Shown here: positions 46,368 to 57,117 of the stretch, piece by piece
Layout: each line of letters starts with the position of its first letter
Position numbering within the stretch: position 1 is the stretch's first letter
Source: Cyanobacterium stanieri PCC 7202
GTDB taxonomy: Bacteria > Cyanobacteriota > Cyanobacteriia > Cyanobacteriales > Cyanobacteriaceae
Length of the DNA stretch: 64,000 nt
Direction: 5' to 3'
NCBI GenBank assembly: GCA_000317655.1
Contig: CP003940.1
Coordinates: 434,001-498,000 of the forward strand
The notes under the pieces: model-generated
Database searches by the model: none
Seen by the model: the letters and a program-made list of their open reading frames with translations, nothing else
What the model was told of the DNA's origin: nothing
Made by a program: the position numbers and the translations under genes

Positions 46368-47285
46368 ATGAAAATTGCTATTACCGGCGCCACGGGATTT
46401 GTGGGCAAAGAGTTAGTCAAAAAACTAGCGGTAAATCATCAAATTGTTGTTCTAACCCGTAATGTTGATAAAGCAAGATCTATTTTTCCTAACAATTTAC
46501 AATCGAATTTAGAATATGTCAGCTACACTCCCAAACAATCAGGAGATTGGCAAAAACAATTAAGTGGTTGTGATGGAGTCGTAAATTTGGCAGGGGCACC
46601 CATTGGCGAAAGATGGAATCCTAGTTATAAGCAGGAAATTTTTGATAGTCGTCAACTGGGTACAAGAAATATTGTTGAAGGCATCAAATCTTCTGCTCAA
46701 AAACCTTCTTTTTTGATTAATGCCTCGGCAATAGGTTTTTATGGTACTAGCGAAACTGCTACCTACACCGAAATTAGTCCTGCGGGGGATGATTTTCTTG
46801 CTAAGGTATGCGTAGCATGGGAAGAGGAAGCCCAAAAGGTAAAAGAGGCGGATGTGCGTTTAGTTATTTTTCGTTTTGGCATTGTTTTGGGAGATGGTGG
46901 CGCTTTGGCGAAGATGATTCCTCCTTTTAAAATGTTTGCAGGAGGCCCTATCGGCGAAGGAAAACAGTGGTTTTCTTGGATTCATATTGATGATCTGGTT
47001 AATCTTTTGGTAAGGGCGATCGAGGATAGTAACATTAGTGGAACTTTTAATGCTACCGCTCCCTATCCTGTGACCATGAATCAACTTTGTGACACCCTCG
47101 GAAAAGTAATGAATCGCCCTTCATGGTTGCCTGTACCTAGCTTTGCCCTTGAATTACTTTTGGGGGATGGTGCTAAAGTAGTATTGGAAGGGCAGAAGGT
47201 GTTACCAGAAAAAACCAGCGAGGAAATAGGTTACAACTTCCAATATTCTGAACTTCAACCCGCCCTCAAGGATATTGTTAAATAA
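46368..47285 (+). CDS. TIGR01777-family NAD(P)-dependent epimerase-like protein
   Basis: 305 residues. The Rossmann motif is GATGFVGKELV at 7-17; DGVVNLAGAPIGERWNPSYK is the family signature (quoted: NLAGAPIGERWNP). SAIGFYG and FSWIHIDDLV follow, and a C-terminal DUF1731 part ends with ELQPALKDIV. Also called SulA-like in cyanobacteria, where it has been linked to cell division. Substrate unknown. It overlaps the convergent ybeY end by 8 bases. Confidence 0.88.
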   Translation: MKIAITGATGFVGKELVKKLAVNHQIVVLTRNVDKARSIFPNNLQSNLEYVSYTPKQSGDWQKQLSGCDGVVNLAGAPIGERWNPSYKQEIFDSRQLGTRNIVEGIKSSAQKPSFLINASAIGFYGTSETATYTEISPAGDDFLAKVCVAWEEEAQKVKEADVRLVIFRFGIVLGDGGALAKMIPPFKMFAGGPIGEGKQWFSWIHIDDLVNLLVRAIEDSNISGTFNATAPYPVTMNQLCDTLGKVMNRPSWLPVPSFALELLLGDGAKVVLEGQKVLPEKTSEEIGYNFQYSELQPALKDIVK

Positions 47286-47790
47286 AATCAAGACTAATTT
47301 TTTCAAAACCAACAAAATCAAGTAACTTTTGCTGTTCGGCTAACATTTCCATCAGGGAATCTCTATCGGGATGATCCCATCCCAAAAGATGTAAAAAACC
47401 ATGGGATGCTAACCATGCTAGTTCGTTTTTGAGGGGATGATTTTGCTCTTGAGCTTGTTTTGTGGCAGTGTCAATGGAGATAATTATATCTCCAAGGGGC
47501 ATAGTATCAATGACATCTAAGGGTGAAAATTCGTCATCCAAAGATGCGAAGGCTAAAACATCAGTGGCTTGATCTTTTTGTCGGAATTGACTATTTAATT
47601 CTTTGATTTCCTGATCATCGGTTAATACTAAACTAATCTCATAGGTTTTGTTTTGGTCAAATTCATGATCCGTCATGGTTAACCAACTAGAAAACCACGA
47701 TCGCCATTGTTCCTCGAAAATAGGTAACGACTGATTGCGGGGAGAAAAAAAACTGTCTTCAAGGTAAAGATCGACATTATATTGATTCAT
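47278..47790 (-). CDS. ybeY: endoribonuclease YbeY (rRNA maturation)
   Basis: 170 residues. The zinc site HGFLHLLGWDHPDRD with three His is the hallmark; LVLTDDQEIKELNSQFRQKD and TDVLAFA are also typical. YbeY acts in 16S rRNA maturation and ribosome quality control. It lies 54 bases after the subtilase gene on the same strand; its end overlaps the TIGR01777 gene. Confidence 0.95.
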   Translation of the reverse strand: MNQYNVDLYLEDSFFSPRNQSLPIFEEQWRSWFSSWLTMTDHEFDQNKTYEISLVLTDDQEIKELNSQFRQKDQATDVLAFASLDDEFSPLDVIDTMPLGDIIISIDTATKQAQEQNHPLKNELAWLASHGFLHLLGWDHPDRDSLMEMLAEQQKLLDFVGFEKISLDFI

Positions 47791-47844
47791 GAATGGACAA
47801 TGGATAGTTAGGTTTTTTCATTATCCATTATCCATTTTTCGTGA

Positions 47845-49608
47845 TCAATTAGTTAATACTTGGTCATTTTTACTGGCAAGATATGCCAAGCCAAAACAAA
47901 GTAAAGCATTAACCAATAAGAAACCCTGAGCAACAATACCACTGCCCAAACCCCAGACATGGGGGTCATAAAAAGCAGAAATCCCAAGGCAGGAGGCAAC
48001 CCCCAAACAAGAACCGATGGCAAGCCATTTGAGGCTCTGATGTCCTAAAAATAGAACGATTAAAATAAAGGGAATTAAAACACTAGCAAAGATAGGATTG
48101 AGGCTATTTGTTCCCATCACCACATTACCCAATTCTGGTAAAGAGCTACCAAATAGGCGCATGGGCCACTGGGGTAAGTCAAAGATATATAAGCCCTGTA
48201 AGACAAATAACCCCGAACTACCAAACACCAATCCACTAGCCAAATTGAAGTTAAAGACAAGATAGTTACGAATGAACCACGCAAGGAGATATGAACCAAT
48301 TACCATACCCAATTTAGGTAAAAGCATAATGGTTCCCCCATCAATCCAAAAACCGGGATTAAGATAACCGCTATCCCGTAACCAGCGTAAAAAGTCTTTG
48401 ACGGTAATTTTGCCTTTGAGGGCTAGTTGTACTGCCGCCCCTGCATCTAGCTGTCCTGCACCGTAATGATTAAAAGGATCTTCGGCAATTTCACGGGAAG
48501 ACTGCACCAATATTTCCCGCACCTCATCGGGATCTTTAATTCCTGTGGCTTTGATGAGGGCGGCAACTCCTGCCACGTGGGGAGATGCCATACTGGTACC
48601 CTGATAACCTTCAAAGGAGGGTTGTTGATTACTGCCTGTGATGGTTTCTTGGATGATTAAACCTTTATCACTACCCCCAGGGGCGGAGATGTCGATTCCT
48701 GCTCCGAAGTTGGAGTAGGGGGCTTTTTCACCGATCGCATCCAGGGCGGAAACACTAATAACCTTGGCATAACGGGCGGGATAACTGGCGGAATTTTCAT
48801 TTTCATTTCCCGCCGCCGCAATGATGACTACTCCTTTTTTGTGGGCATAGTCAATGGCATCTCTCATCAGATGGCTATCTCCTCCACCTCCCAAACTCAT
48901 GTTAATGACATCGGCTCCGTTATCGGCGGCGAAACGAATCGCCTCGGCAATGTCTGCCACCGTACCACCGTTGTAACCTAAGACTTTCAGGGGCATAATT
49001 TTTGCCTGATAGGCGATTCCTGCTACCCCATAATTATTATTCGTGGATTGGGCAATGGTACCTGCCACATGGGTTCCATGCCCTACATCGTCAAGGGCTT
49101 CGGTGCGATCGTTAACAAAATCGTAACCTTCCACAAATTCCGTTTGTTCCAAATCAGGAACCCGACTGACTCCTGTATCGATAACGGCTACGGTAATTCC
49201 TTCCCCTTTACTGTCAGCCCATGCCCTCTCTACATTAATAGCTCTGAGATTCCACTGTTTACCATAGTCTGGATCATTAGGAATTTCTAGGGTGTGATAA
49301 ATATAGTTGGGTTCGATGTATTCTATCTTTTCCCTTAATTTGGATCTTCTTAATTTTCTGAGGGTTTCTTTATCTCCTTCCAAGATATAAATTTGTTTAT
49401 CTGTGGAGAACTCACTATTTAGGGTGGGAGTTTGATTAACCTTAAGGGTAATTTTATTTAAACCTTCTTCTAATTGAGTGATGGCAATATCATCTTTGAA
49501 GTTGACAATAATTGATTGATATTCCCCCCCCATATTAAAGACTTTGAAGGTGAAAACGGCTAACCACAGTCCCACCAAAAATGCGCAGAACAAAAATAGT
49601 TTTTTCAT
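47845..49608 (-). CDS. S8 subtilisin-like serine protease with C-terminal membrane helices
   Basis: 587 residues. An N-terminal helix (about 4-22) serves as signal or anchor, followed by an inhibitor-I9-like propeptide (about 32-105). The catalytic domain has Asp144 in AVIDTGVS, His177 in GHGTHVAGT and Ser in GTSMASPHVAG. After it come four to five membrane helices (about 425-580), an unusual tail for a subtilase. It probably works at the periplasmic face of a membrane. Targets unknown. Confidence 0.92.
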   Translation of the reverse strand: MKKLFLFCAFLVGLWLAVFTFKVFNMGGEYQSIIVNFKDDIAITQLEEGLNKITLKVNQTPTLNSEFSTDKQIYILEGDKETLRKLRRSKLREKIEYIEPNYIYHTLEIPNDPDYGKQWNLRAINVERAWADSKGEGITVAVIDTGVSRVPDLEQTEFVEGYDFVNDRTEALDDVGHGTHVAGTIAQSTNNNYGVAGIAYQAKIMPLKVLGYNGGTVADIAEAIRFAADNGADVINMSLGGGGDSHLMRDAIDYAHKKGVVIIAAAGNENENSASYPARYAKVISVSALDAIGEKAPYSNFGAGIDISAPGGSDKGLIIQETITGSNQQPSFEGYQGTSMASPHVAGVAALIKATGIKDPDEVREILVQSSREIAEDPFNHYGAGQLDAGAAVQLALKGKITVKDFLRWLRDSGYLNPGFWIDGGTIMLLPKLGMVIGSYLLAWFIRNYLVFNFNLASGLVFGSSGLFVLQGLYIFDLPQWPMRLFGSSLPELGNVVMGTNSLNPIFASVLIPFILIVLFLGHQSLKWLAIGSCLGVASCLGISAFYDPHVWGLGSGIVAQGFLLVNALLCFGLAYLASKNDQVLTN

Positions 49609-49785
49609 GGGCTTAATCTATCTGTAAAGGGGTATGAAGATTATTATAACAAGGGAAATAATTAAGCATTAAAGGAAAGGTGAATCTTATTTATTCTTAA
49701 ATTTTTTTGATAAGGCTTTGTAGGCTATCAAAAGATAGTAGATTCTGGCATATAATAACAAAAAATATTCTCCACAGATTTTCCT

Positions 49786-50733
49786 ATGCTTGAATTAAAC
49801 AACAAAAAAATATTAGTTACGGGAGGCTCAGGATTTCTAGGTAAACAAGTAGTTGCTGAGTTAGTCAAAGCAGGGGCAACTATGGATAATATCACTATTC
49901 CTCGTTCTCAAAACTGCGATCTCACCATCTGGGAAAACTGTCAGAAAGCTGTTGATAAACAAGATATAGTAATTCATTTAGCCGCCCATGTAGGGGGAAT
50001 TGGTTTAAATCAAGCCAAACCAGCAGAATTATTTTATGACAACTTGATGATGGGGGCGCAACTCATCCACGCCGCCTATATCGCAGGAGTAGAAAAATTT
50101 ACCTGTGTGGGTACTATCTGTGCCTATCCCAAGTTTACCCCTGTACCTTTCCAAGAGGAAGAGTTGTGGAATGGTTATCCAGAAGAAACCAATGCCCCCT
50201 ATGGCATCGCTAAAAAGGCTCTTTTGGTGCAGTTACAATCCTATCGTCAACAATACAATTTTAATGGAATTTATCTGTTACCTGTCAATTTATATGGCCC
50301 TGAAGATAATTTTGATCCCCGTAGTTCCCATGTCATACCTGCGTTGATTCGTAAGGTATATGAAGCCCAACAAAAAGGAGAAAAAATCATTGCGGTATGG
50401 GGTGATGGTAGTCCTACCCGTGAGTTTTTATATTCTAATGATGCGGCGAGGGGTATCGTGATGGCGACTCAATTATATGACTCTTCGGAGCCTGTTAATT
50501 TGGGTACTAATTTTGAAATTTCTATTAAGGATTTAACGGAGTTGATTTGTGATTTGATGGGATTTGAGGGAGAGTTGGACTGGCAAACGGACAAACCCAA
50601 TGGACAACCCCGTCGATGTCTTGATACTTCCCGAGCAAAAAAGGCTTTTGGTTTTAAAGCTGAGATGGAATTACGGCAGGGTTTGAAAAATACCATTGAT
50701 TGGTATGCTCAAAATCACAGCCAAATTTCCTAA
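49786..50733 (+). CDS. fcl: GDP-L-fucose synthase
   Basis: 315 residues. NADP Rossmann motif [11 protein letters not shown] at 15-25, the catalytic YGIAKK, and [12 protein letters not shown] and [10 protein letters not shown] are family markers. It makes GDP-L-fucose from GDP-4-keto-6-deoxymannose for surface polysaccharide. The partner gmd is not adjacent. Its TAA overlaps the TAG of the convergent TpsB gene. Confidence 0.93.
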   Translation: MLELNNKKILVTGGSGFLGKQVVAELVKAGATMDNITIPRSQNCDLTIWENCQKAVDKQDIVIHLAAHVGGIGLNQAKPAELFYDNLMMGAQLIHAAYIAGVEKFTCVGTICAYPKFTPVPFQEEELWNGYPEETNAPYGIAKKALLVQLQSYRQQYNFNGIYLLPVNLYGPEDNFDPRSSHVIPALIRKVYEAQQKGEKIIAVWGDGSPTREFLYSNDAARGIVMATQLYDSSEPVNLGTNFEISIKDLTELICDLMGFEGELDWQTDKPNGQPRRCLDTSRAKKAFGFKAEMELRQGLKNTIDWYAQNHSQIS

Positions 50734-52409
50734 AAATTATATCTCATGTTAAAGTAAAGACCATCATCTTGAATGTTATCGGTGCGATCGCCCAAATTTA
50801 TTAATGGGGGTGCATAATCAAGGCGAAAATAGAGGTTTTGTTTTGGTTGCCAAATCAACCCCATACCCAAGGCCGCTAGGAAATTTTGGGAAGGCAAAAA
50901 ATTAGGATTGCTAGACACATTCCATACCGCACCCATATCAAAGAAAGGAACTAACTGTAGTACCGACTCTTGGGCTTCGTTACGTGAGATGGTGATTCTA
51001 TCCTCCACAGAGAAACGAAAACCATTATCCCCTGATCTAGCATTTTGTCGATAACCCCGCAAGGATTGTCCCCCGCCAATGCTAAACTGTTCCGAGGGTA
51101 AAAGGGCATCCCCTGTTAATTGTATATCTCCTTGAATAATCAAAAAATGATCTCGCCCTAAGAGTTGAATCCTTTGCACCTGCCCATTCCATGCAAAAAA
51201 GTAACCGTCAGGATTATTAGGTGCTTCACTGGTGGTTACGTTAAACAACCCCATACCGAGCCTAAATTGCGATCGCACCGCCCAGGCTCCAAATTGTTCT
51301 CGCTTAATATAATCTTGCCCAAAAGTCAATACATTGGTACGAGAAATACCATTTTCATCAGGGCCAATGCCAAAAGGAGTAGGTCCTTGAAACGTAAAAG
51401 TTTGCCCCGTGCGATAACTCATGCCCAGAGAAAGGGCAAATTCCGTCAACGGATTGCGTATCAAAGGCTGACGATAACTCACCTCATAAAACTCGCTACT
51501 ACCACTAATATCCAATACCTGAAATGGACCACTAACGATGCGATTACGTTGTAAACTGACCGTAGTATCCAGAGTGCCATTCATGGGGTTTAAGGGCGCT
51601 GAATAGCCAAAAGTAAGATCATAGGTACTCAAAAATTGCTCAAAACGAGGACGAAACGACACCGAAAAAGCATCCCCAAAACCCAACACATTACCATGAC
51701 GTAAATTAATATCCCCTTGCACATCTCCCACCCGTGGAGGAGAATAGTTATTAATGGCGATGGAGCCAGAAAAAGGATTTGCCTCCGTCACTCGCACACT
51801 CAAAATACTTTGCCCCACAGCGTCTCCGCTTCTCAGGCTACCCTCAATATTATCAATCAAAGGATCTGAATTTAATAACTTTAATTGATCTTCCAATCTG
51901 TCAGAATTAAAAGGTTTGCCAGTACCAAGGGCGATTCTATCCAACACATAACCCTCTAATCTCTCCACCCCTTCAATTTCGATAGCTTGAATTTCCCCTT
52001 CTATTACCCGAATAATTGCCACCCCATCCCTATCTATATCCTCCACAAAAGCCCTTGTGGTCAGATAAGCTCCATTAAGATATAACTGGGTAATATCAGC
52101 ACTAATCTGGGCTAAATCCTCATTGGTAAATTCTTGGGTGTCATACAAATTAAGAATTTCACCAATTTCCCTCTCAAAAATAGAATTGCCTTCTACCCTG
52201 ACACTTTGGGCCACAATCTGATTATTTTCTGATTGAGATAATAACAAATTTTCCTGATTTAATTCCCCAGAAATTTCCTCATCCTCTATCATTTCTAAGG
52301 CAAAAACCCCTGAACTTAAAAAGATAGTATTTAAGCTCAAATACCCACACAAACTAGACACAATCAAAATGAATTTAGAATAACCCATAAAATTGAACCA
52401 CAAGGGCAT
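50730..52409 (-). CDS. ShlB/FhaC/HecB-type outer-membrane transporter (TpsB)
   Basis: 559 residues from ATG 52409 (ATG 52388 is also possible). A signal peptide ends near FA-LEM; POTRA domains span about 65-220 ([38 protein letters not shown] in part); a beta-barrel of about 16 strands follows, with [19 protein letters not shown] near residue 440, and the chain ends in Phe, the outer-membrane assembly signal. These porins export a large TpsA partner, but none is next to it. A role in general outer-membrane transport is an alternative. Confidence 0.88.
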   Translation of the reverse strand: MPLWFNFMGYSKFILIVSSLCGYLSLNTIFLSSGVFALEMIEDEEISGELNQENLLLSQSENNQIVAQSVRVEGNSIFEREIGEILNLYDTQEFTNEDLAQISADITQLYLNGAYLTTRAFVEDIDRDGVAIIRVIEGEIQAIEIEGVERLEGYVLDRIALGTGKPFNSDRLEDQLKLLNSDPLIDNIEGSLRSGDAVGQSILSVRVTEANPFSGSIAINNYSPPRVGDVQGDINLRHGNVLGFGDAFSVSFRPRFEQFLSTYDLTFGYSAPLNPMNGTLDTTVSLQRNRIVSGPFQVLDISGSSEFYEVSYRQPLIRNPLTEFALSLGMSYRTGQTFTFQGPTPFGIGPDENGISRTNVLTFGQDYIKREQFGAWAVRSQFRLGMGLFNVTTSEAPNNPDGYFFAWNGQVQRIQLLGRDHFLIIQGDIQLTGDALLPSEQFSIGGGQSLRGYRQNARSGDNGFRFSVEDRITISRNEAQESVLQLVPFFDMGAVWNVSSNPNFLPSQNFLAALGMGLIWQPKQNLYFRLDYAPPLINLGDRTDNIQDDGLYFNMRYNF

Positions 52410-52441
52410 TATAAAATAACTAATTTTAGCTAACTTTTATC

Positions 52442-53902
52442 CTAACCATTTATCTTTTCTGCAATTCGTGCTTGTTTAGAATCTTTACCGAAAAACGAAA
52501 AACCCAATACTAACCAGACAATTAACAATACAAAAGTTAATAAAAGAATAGATACAGAACCAAACTCATTAATTAAAACAGGAGCCGCCGCCGTAAATAA
52601 ACCTCCCCCCACAATCGGTTCAAAAAACAATTGTTTATAAGCAAAACTTTCAAAAGCACCAGATTTATTATCAGGATCGACCATTCTTAAAAGTAAAATA
52701 CCCGTAGCAGTGACTCCCATGGATTGACCAAAATCACAGATACCACGCTCAAACCAATAACTAGGAATAATTTTCGGAGCAATAAATACAAAAGCAACAA
52801 TATTCCAAATAATACCAATAATACTTAGTAATAAAAATGGAACAATATTAGTTCCTAATACCTGTAAAGAAATAGAAGCTAGGGCAGTAACTACTACAAT
52901 ATCAAGGGCTAAACCTGCTAGATTGTTCATTAAACGACGATTTACTAATTCCTTTAAACCTATTTTTTCTAAAGTAATTTGAACAATTATTCCCCCAATT
53001 AAAGCTACGGGAAAAAGAGGAATATAAATCATTAAAGTTAATCCTGTTTGTCCCCATGTCAAAGATTCAATTAGCTTTAATCCTTCTAAAATTAACCAAC
53101 CAATACCGATGGCTAAACCCACAAAACCAAAATTTAAAGAAAGAGGATCAATTAATAAATTTTTATTTAGCTGAATCCTTTTCAGCTTAATTTTTTCCTC
53201 TTTTTCTTTTATTTCTGAAGCCGATAATCCTTCATAGGTAGAAAATTTTTGACCTTCTTTTTTAAAAGTTTTAATATGCCCTTTTTTTCTGCCCCAACTA
53301 GCCAACAATGTTCCTGTAATAATCCCAGAAACAATACCTACTGTTGCCAAACCGAGGGCTAAATCTCCCCCCTCGGGAAAATCTAAATCAATAAAGGTTT
53401 GTTGCATTCCTGCGGCGGTGCCATGCCCTCCTTCAAAGCCGATTTCGATAAGGCTACCCACAAGGGGATTCATATTAAAAACTGGTACAAGGATAAATAG
53501 GGTGAGTAAAATTCCTATCACATACTGCCCCCATGCCAAGGTTTGTCCGAAAATTACTTGGGGGGCGGCTTTTTTCCAAATCTGCTTAGGATTGGGTATG
53601 GATTCTCCAAGGAAAAGAGCAGCAAAAACGACGTTAATAAATACCCCTGGGGATTGTTGCCAAACGGTGCGAATGGAATCACTAAATAAACCCCCTGCAA
53701 ACAGGGCATTTTCTCCTCCTAGGTTGGTGATGAGCGCACCTAATGCTTCTCTACCCAATATTAGGGCTAAAAATCCTGCTACCACTGATTCTGGAAGATA
53801 TAGGGTTTGAATCCACCGAGCTTTTTGTTTGATAAATCTGGCGACTAATATTAGTATGGCGAGGATAACAAAGGCAAAAAGTGCGTCTCTGAGGTTAAAC
53901 AT
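52442..53902 (-). CDS. gltS: sodium/glutamate symporter
   Basis: 486 residues, ten to twelve membrane helices in two related halves. GFEGGHGTAAGMQQTF and DFGQSMGVTATGILLLRM are the two pore-loop motifs of the GltS family. A charged cytoplasmic loop of about 60 residues lies between the halves. It imports glutamate with sodium across the plasma membrane. It lies 32 bases upstream of the TpsB gene, on the same strand, so may be co-transcribed. Confidence 0.92.
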   Translation of the reverse strand: MFNLRDALFAFVILAILILVARFIKQKARWIQTLYLPESVVAGFLALILGREALGALITNLGGENALFAGGLFSDSIRTVWQQSPGVFINVVFAALFLGESIPNPKQIWKKAAPQVIFGQTLAWGQYVIGILLTLFILVPVFNMNPLVGSLIEIGFEGGHGTAAGMQQTFIDLDFPEGGDLALGLATVGIVSGIITGTLLASWGRKKGHIKTFKKEGQKFSTYEGLSASEIKEKEEKIKLKRIQLNKNLLIDPLSLNFGFVGLAIGIGWLILEGLKLIESLTWGQTGLTLMIYIPLFPVALIGGIIVQITLEKIGLKELVNRRLMNNLAGLALDIVVVTALASISLQVLGTNIVPFLLLSIIGIIWNIVAFVFIAPKIIPSYWFERGICDFGQSMGVTATGILLLRMVDPDNKSGAFESFAYKQLFFEPIVGGGLFTAAAPVLINEFGSVSILLLTFVLLIVWLVLGFSFFGKDSKQARIAEKING

Positions 53903-54043
53903 GAGGTATGGGGGAAGGATAATGTTTTAAGGTGATTATAAATCACACTATGAGCAATAGATTTATTAACTTTATCACTGGTGTGGTTTAATTCTGTTCT
54001 AAAATATTATTACGTCTCTTGCCTTTTGCCTCTTGCCATCGCA

Positions 54044-54664
54044 TTATTCCTCATTCTTGGGTTGTTTCCAGTCTTCGTATGGTCTTTCGACGGCATATTG
54101 GAAACTTCTGGACATGAGAAAAACTCCTTCTGATTGAGAAGCTGATTCAGGAAATTTTACCAAACCATAAATTTGGCTATTGTCAAAATTACTACCTCCG
54201 ATGCTGATTTTATAGTTTTCTCCATTGTCAAGGGTTATAGTTATTTTAGCTCTTGGTGATTCTAAACCATATTCTGAGAGGTTGGCTTCGTCCATAGGAA
54301 TTTCTGGCTGTCTGGGGGCTTGGGGGAAGAGATTTAATAAAAAAGAGATTGAAGCATCGTTGGCTCTTACCTGTTCTGGTTCGCTCATCTGCCATGGCTG
54401 AACTTCTGCATCTGTTTTTTCAAAAACTAAAGTTTGACTATTTTCTAGGCTTTGTGGAGGGTCAATGGTGATGATTTTGACTTGGTCTGTATCAAAAGGG
54501 AAAATGCGATCATGAAGTGTGGCTGTGCGATCGCCCTGACGCACCAAATTTTCATTATCATTGTTTGTTACATTAGATTGGGGGCGAATTTCGAGAAGGT
54601 AAATGATGGAGGCAAGGCTAACAGCAAATATACTTAGTAATATGGTACTGCGATTAAATTTCAT
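54044..54664 (-). CDS. DUF4340-domain protein
   Basis: 206 residues with an N-terminal membrane/signal helix (about 7-24). The rest is beta-rich, with NDASISFLLNLFPQAP, LSEYGLESPRAKITI and NYKISIGGSNFDNSQIYGLV, the DUF4340 pattern. In other bacteria such domains occur near gliding-type ABC transporters; none is adjacent here. Function unknown. It is divergent from the membrane protein at 54705, with only 40 bases between starts. Confidence 0.82.
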   Translation of the reverse strand: MKFNRSTILLSIFAVSLASIIYLLEIRPQSNVTNNDNENLVRQGDRTATLHDRIFPFDTDQVKIITIDPPQSLENSQTLVFEKTDAEVQPWQMSEPEQVRANDASISFLLNLFPQAPRQPEIPMDEANLSEYGLESPRAKITITLDNGENYKISIGGSNFDNSQIYGLVKFPESASQSEGVFLMSRSFQYAVERPYEDWKQPKNEE

Positions 54665-54704
54665 CGTTTATCAATCAAATTGGTGTTAATTTTTTGTTTT
54701 TGTT

Positions 54705-55373
54705 ATGGTTAATAAAATTATTTTTTTTACTATTTGGGTTGTATTTATCGGTTATGGATTTTTATTGGCACCTCCTGATAATCCTGAGACGATGGATTTA
54801 ATTATCAATCTTTCTAAGGGTAGTTGGGATGGTATCAATCCTTATGTTATCAGTTTGTTTAATCTGATGGGCATTTTACCGATGATTTATGCTTGTTTAC
54901 TGTTGATTGATGGTAGGGGACAAAAATTGATGGTGACTCCTTTTATGGTGGGTAGTTTTTTTCTCGGTGCTTTTTCTCTTTTGCCATATTTTGCTTTACG
55001 GGAATCTAATACTACTTTCACAGGGGAAAAGACGATATTTATTAAAATTGTAGAAAGTAAGTTAACAGCGATCGCCCTTATAATTGGTACTACTATATTG
55101 GTGGTATCAGCGATAAAAGATGGTAACGTTCATGATTTTATCTATCAATGGCAAAATAGTAAATTTATCCATGTAATGAGCCTTGATTTTTGTCTATTAT
55201 GTTTACTTTTTCCTGTACTGATTAAAGATGATTTGGCAAGACGTAATATTAATAATCTTATCTTAAGGGCGATCGCCTTTATTCCCTTATTTGGGACTTT
55301 GATATATATGATATTACGCCCCTCTTTATCTACCGATGAAACTCCCAATAATTCTGAAGTCTTAGCATCATAA
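54705..55373 (+). CDS. conserved five-helix membrane protein, unknown
   Basis: 222 residues with about five membrane helices (near 5-20, 45-62, 75-95, 115-133, 150-175 and possibly one at 190-207). It looks like a conserved cyanobacterial/plastid hypothetical with PYVISLFNLMGILPMIYA and a polar loop FALRESNTTFTGEK. No catalytic motif. It shares a 40-base divergent start region with the DUF4340 gene, so the two may be coordinated. Confidence 0.72.
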   Translation: MVNKIIFFTIWVVFIGYGFLLAPPDNPETMDLIINLSKGSWDGINPYVISLFNLMGILPMIYACLLLIDGRGQKLMVTPFMVGSFFLGAFSLLPYFALRESNTTFTGEKTIFIKIVESKLTAIALIIGTTILVVSAIKDGNVHDFIYQWQNSKFIHVMSLDFCLLCLLFPVLIKDDLARRNINNLILRAIAFIPLFGTLIYMILRPSLSTDETPNNSEVLAS

Positions 55374-55506
55374 ATCTGTTTCTTTGCCCGAAACTTTTAC
55401 CTCTTGCCTGAAATAAATTATATTTCCATAAAATTTCTCTGGAAAAAACTAACTTTATTTAATCATCATTATCCATTATCAACTATCAATTATCAATTAA
55501 AAAAAC

Positions 55507-57117
55507 ATGGATTTATTTTCCTCAGAAAAACTACTCTTTACCCCAACTTCCAAAAATCATAACCCCATCTCCCTTATCTACGCCTTTCCCAATGAATATA
55601 CCGTAGGAATTACCAGCCTAGGTTACCAACTAATATGGGCAAACTTTAGCACCCGTGAAGATGTAGAAGTTAGTCGTTTATTTACCGACATTGAGGAAAA
55701 ATTACCCCGTCATCCTGAGATAGTAGGCTTCTCTTTTTCATGGGAATTAGACTATGTTAACGTCCTCGATTTATTAGAAAAATTACAGATTCCTATTTAT
55801 GCCAAAGATAGAACAGAAAACCATCCCTTAATCTTTGGAGGAGGCCCAGTTTTAACAGCCAATCCCGAACCTTTTGCAGAATTTTTTGATGTTATTTTAT
55901 TAGGAGATGGAGAAAATTTAATCGATAATTTTATTGATAGTTTCCAAGAAATTAGGAACGGTAACAGACAGGAAAAATTATTCCATTTAGCCCAAACTCC
56001 CGGGATTTATTGCCCTGATTTATATCATATAGAGTATGAAGATATAACAGGAAAAATTAAATCTATTACCCCCATTGATGAGCGTATTCCTGCGGTGGTG
56101 GAAAAACAAACCTATCGAGGTAATGTGTTATCTGCTTCTACCGTTGTCACGGAAAAGGCGGCATGGGAAAACATTTTTATGGTGGAAGTGGTGCGCAGTT
56201 GTCCTGAAATGTGCCGTTTTTGTCTCGCAAGTTATCTTACTTTACCATTTCGTACCGCTAGTTTAGAAGGTTCGTTGATTCCTGCCATTGAGAGGGGTTT
56301 AAAATATACTAACCGCTTGGGATTATTGGGAGCATCGGTGACACAACATCCTGAATTTGAGGAGTTATTAAACTATATTATGCAACCAAAATATGATGAT
56401 GTACGCCTTAGTATTGCCTCAGTGCGCACTAATACGGTGACGGAAAAATTAGCCCAAACCCTTACCAAAAGGGATACCAAGTCCATTACCATCGCCATCG
56501 AAAGTGGTTCGGCAAAAATTCGGCAGATGATTAATAAAAAGTTGGAGAATGAGGAAATTATCCAAGCATCTATTAATGCGGAAAAGGGTGGTTTAAGGGC
56601 GATTAAGTTTTATGGGATGGTGGGTTTACCCCAAGAGGATAACAGTGATTTGGATGCCACCATCGAGATGATGAGGGAGGTTAAAAAGGCTTCTCCACGG
56701 TTAAAAACTACCCTCGGTTGCAGTACATTTGTGCCAAAAGCCCATACTCCTTTCCAGTGGTTTGGGGTGAATAAGCAGTCGAAAAAGCGTTTACAGTATT
56801 TACAAAAAAATCTGGCAAAAGCAGGGGTCGATTTTCGCCCAGAAAGTTATAATTGGTCTGTGATTCAAGGGTTAATGTCTAGGGGCGATCGCCGCCTAAG
56901 TAAGTTGTTATTATTAACTCGTATCTATGGGGATACTCTGGGTAGTTATAAACGGGCATTTAAGGAATTAAAAGGACAAATGCCCAGTTTAGACTATTAT
57001 GTTCATAACAATTGGGAGTTAGAGCAGGTTTTACCTTGGAGTCACCTCAAAACTGCCCTCCCTGATGAGACTTTGGTTAAACACCTTCAGATGTCTTTAC
57101 CGACTAAAGGAAATTAA
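55507..57117 (+). CDS. radical SAM protein with B12-binding-like N-terminus
   Basis: 536 residues. The N-terminal 150 residues have the layout of a B12-binding domain (HPEIVGFSFSWELDYVNVL, FGGGPVLTANPEPFAEFFD in part) but without a clear DxHxxG motif. The radical SAM cluster motif is C232-x3-C236-x2-C239 in RSCPEMCRFCL. Later LRAIKFYGMVGLPQEDNSDL and LGCSTFVPKAHTPFQW match the YgiQ/TIGR03960-like group. Substrate unknown. Its stop abuts that of the convergent ABC ATPase. Confidence 0.88.
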   Translation: MDLFSSEKLLFTPTSKNHNPISLIYAFPNEYTVGITSLGYQLIWANFSTREDVEVSRLFTDIEEKLPRHPEIVGFSFSWELDYVNVLDLLEKLQIPIYAKDRTENHPLIFGGGPVLTANPEPFAEFFDVILLGDGENLIDNFIDSFQEIRNGNRQEKLFHLAQTPGIYCPDLYHIEYEDITGKIKSITPIDERIPAVVEKQTYRGNVLSASTVVTEKAAWENIFMVEVVRSCPEMCRFCLASYLTLPFRTASLEGSLIPAIERGLKYTNRLGLLGASVTQHPEFEELLNYIMQPKYDDVRLSIASVRTNTVTEKLAQTLTKRDTKSITIAIESGSAKIRQMINKKLENEEIIQASINAEKGGLRAIKFYGMVGLPQEDNSDLDATIEMMREVKKASPRLKTTLGCSTFVPKAHTPFQWFGVNKQSKKRLQYLQKNLAKAGVDFRPESYNWSVIQGLMSRGDRRLSKLLLLTRIYGDTLGSYKRAFKELKGQMPSLDYYVHNNWELEQVLPWSHLKTALPDETLVKHLQMSLPTKGN

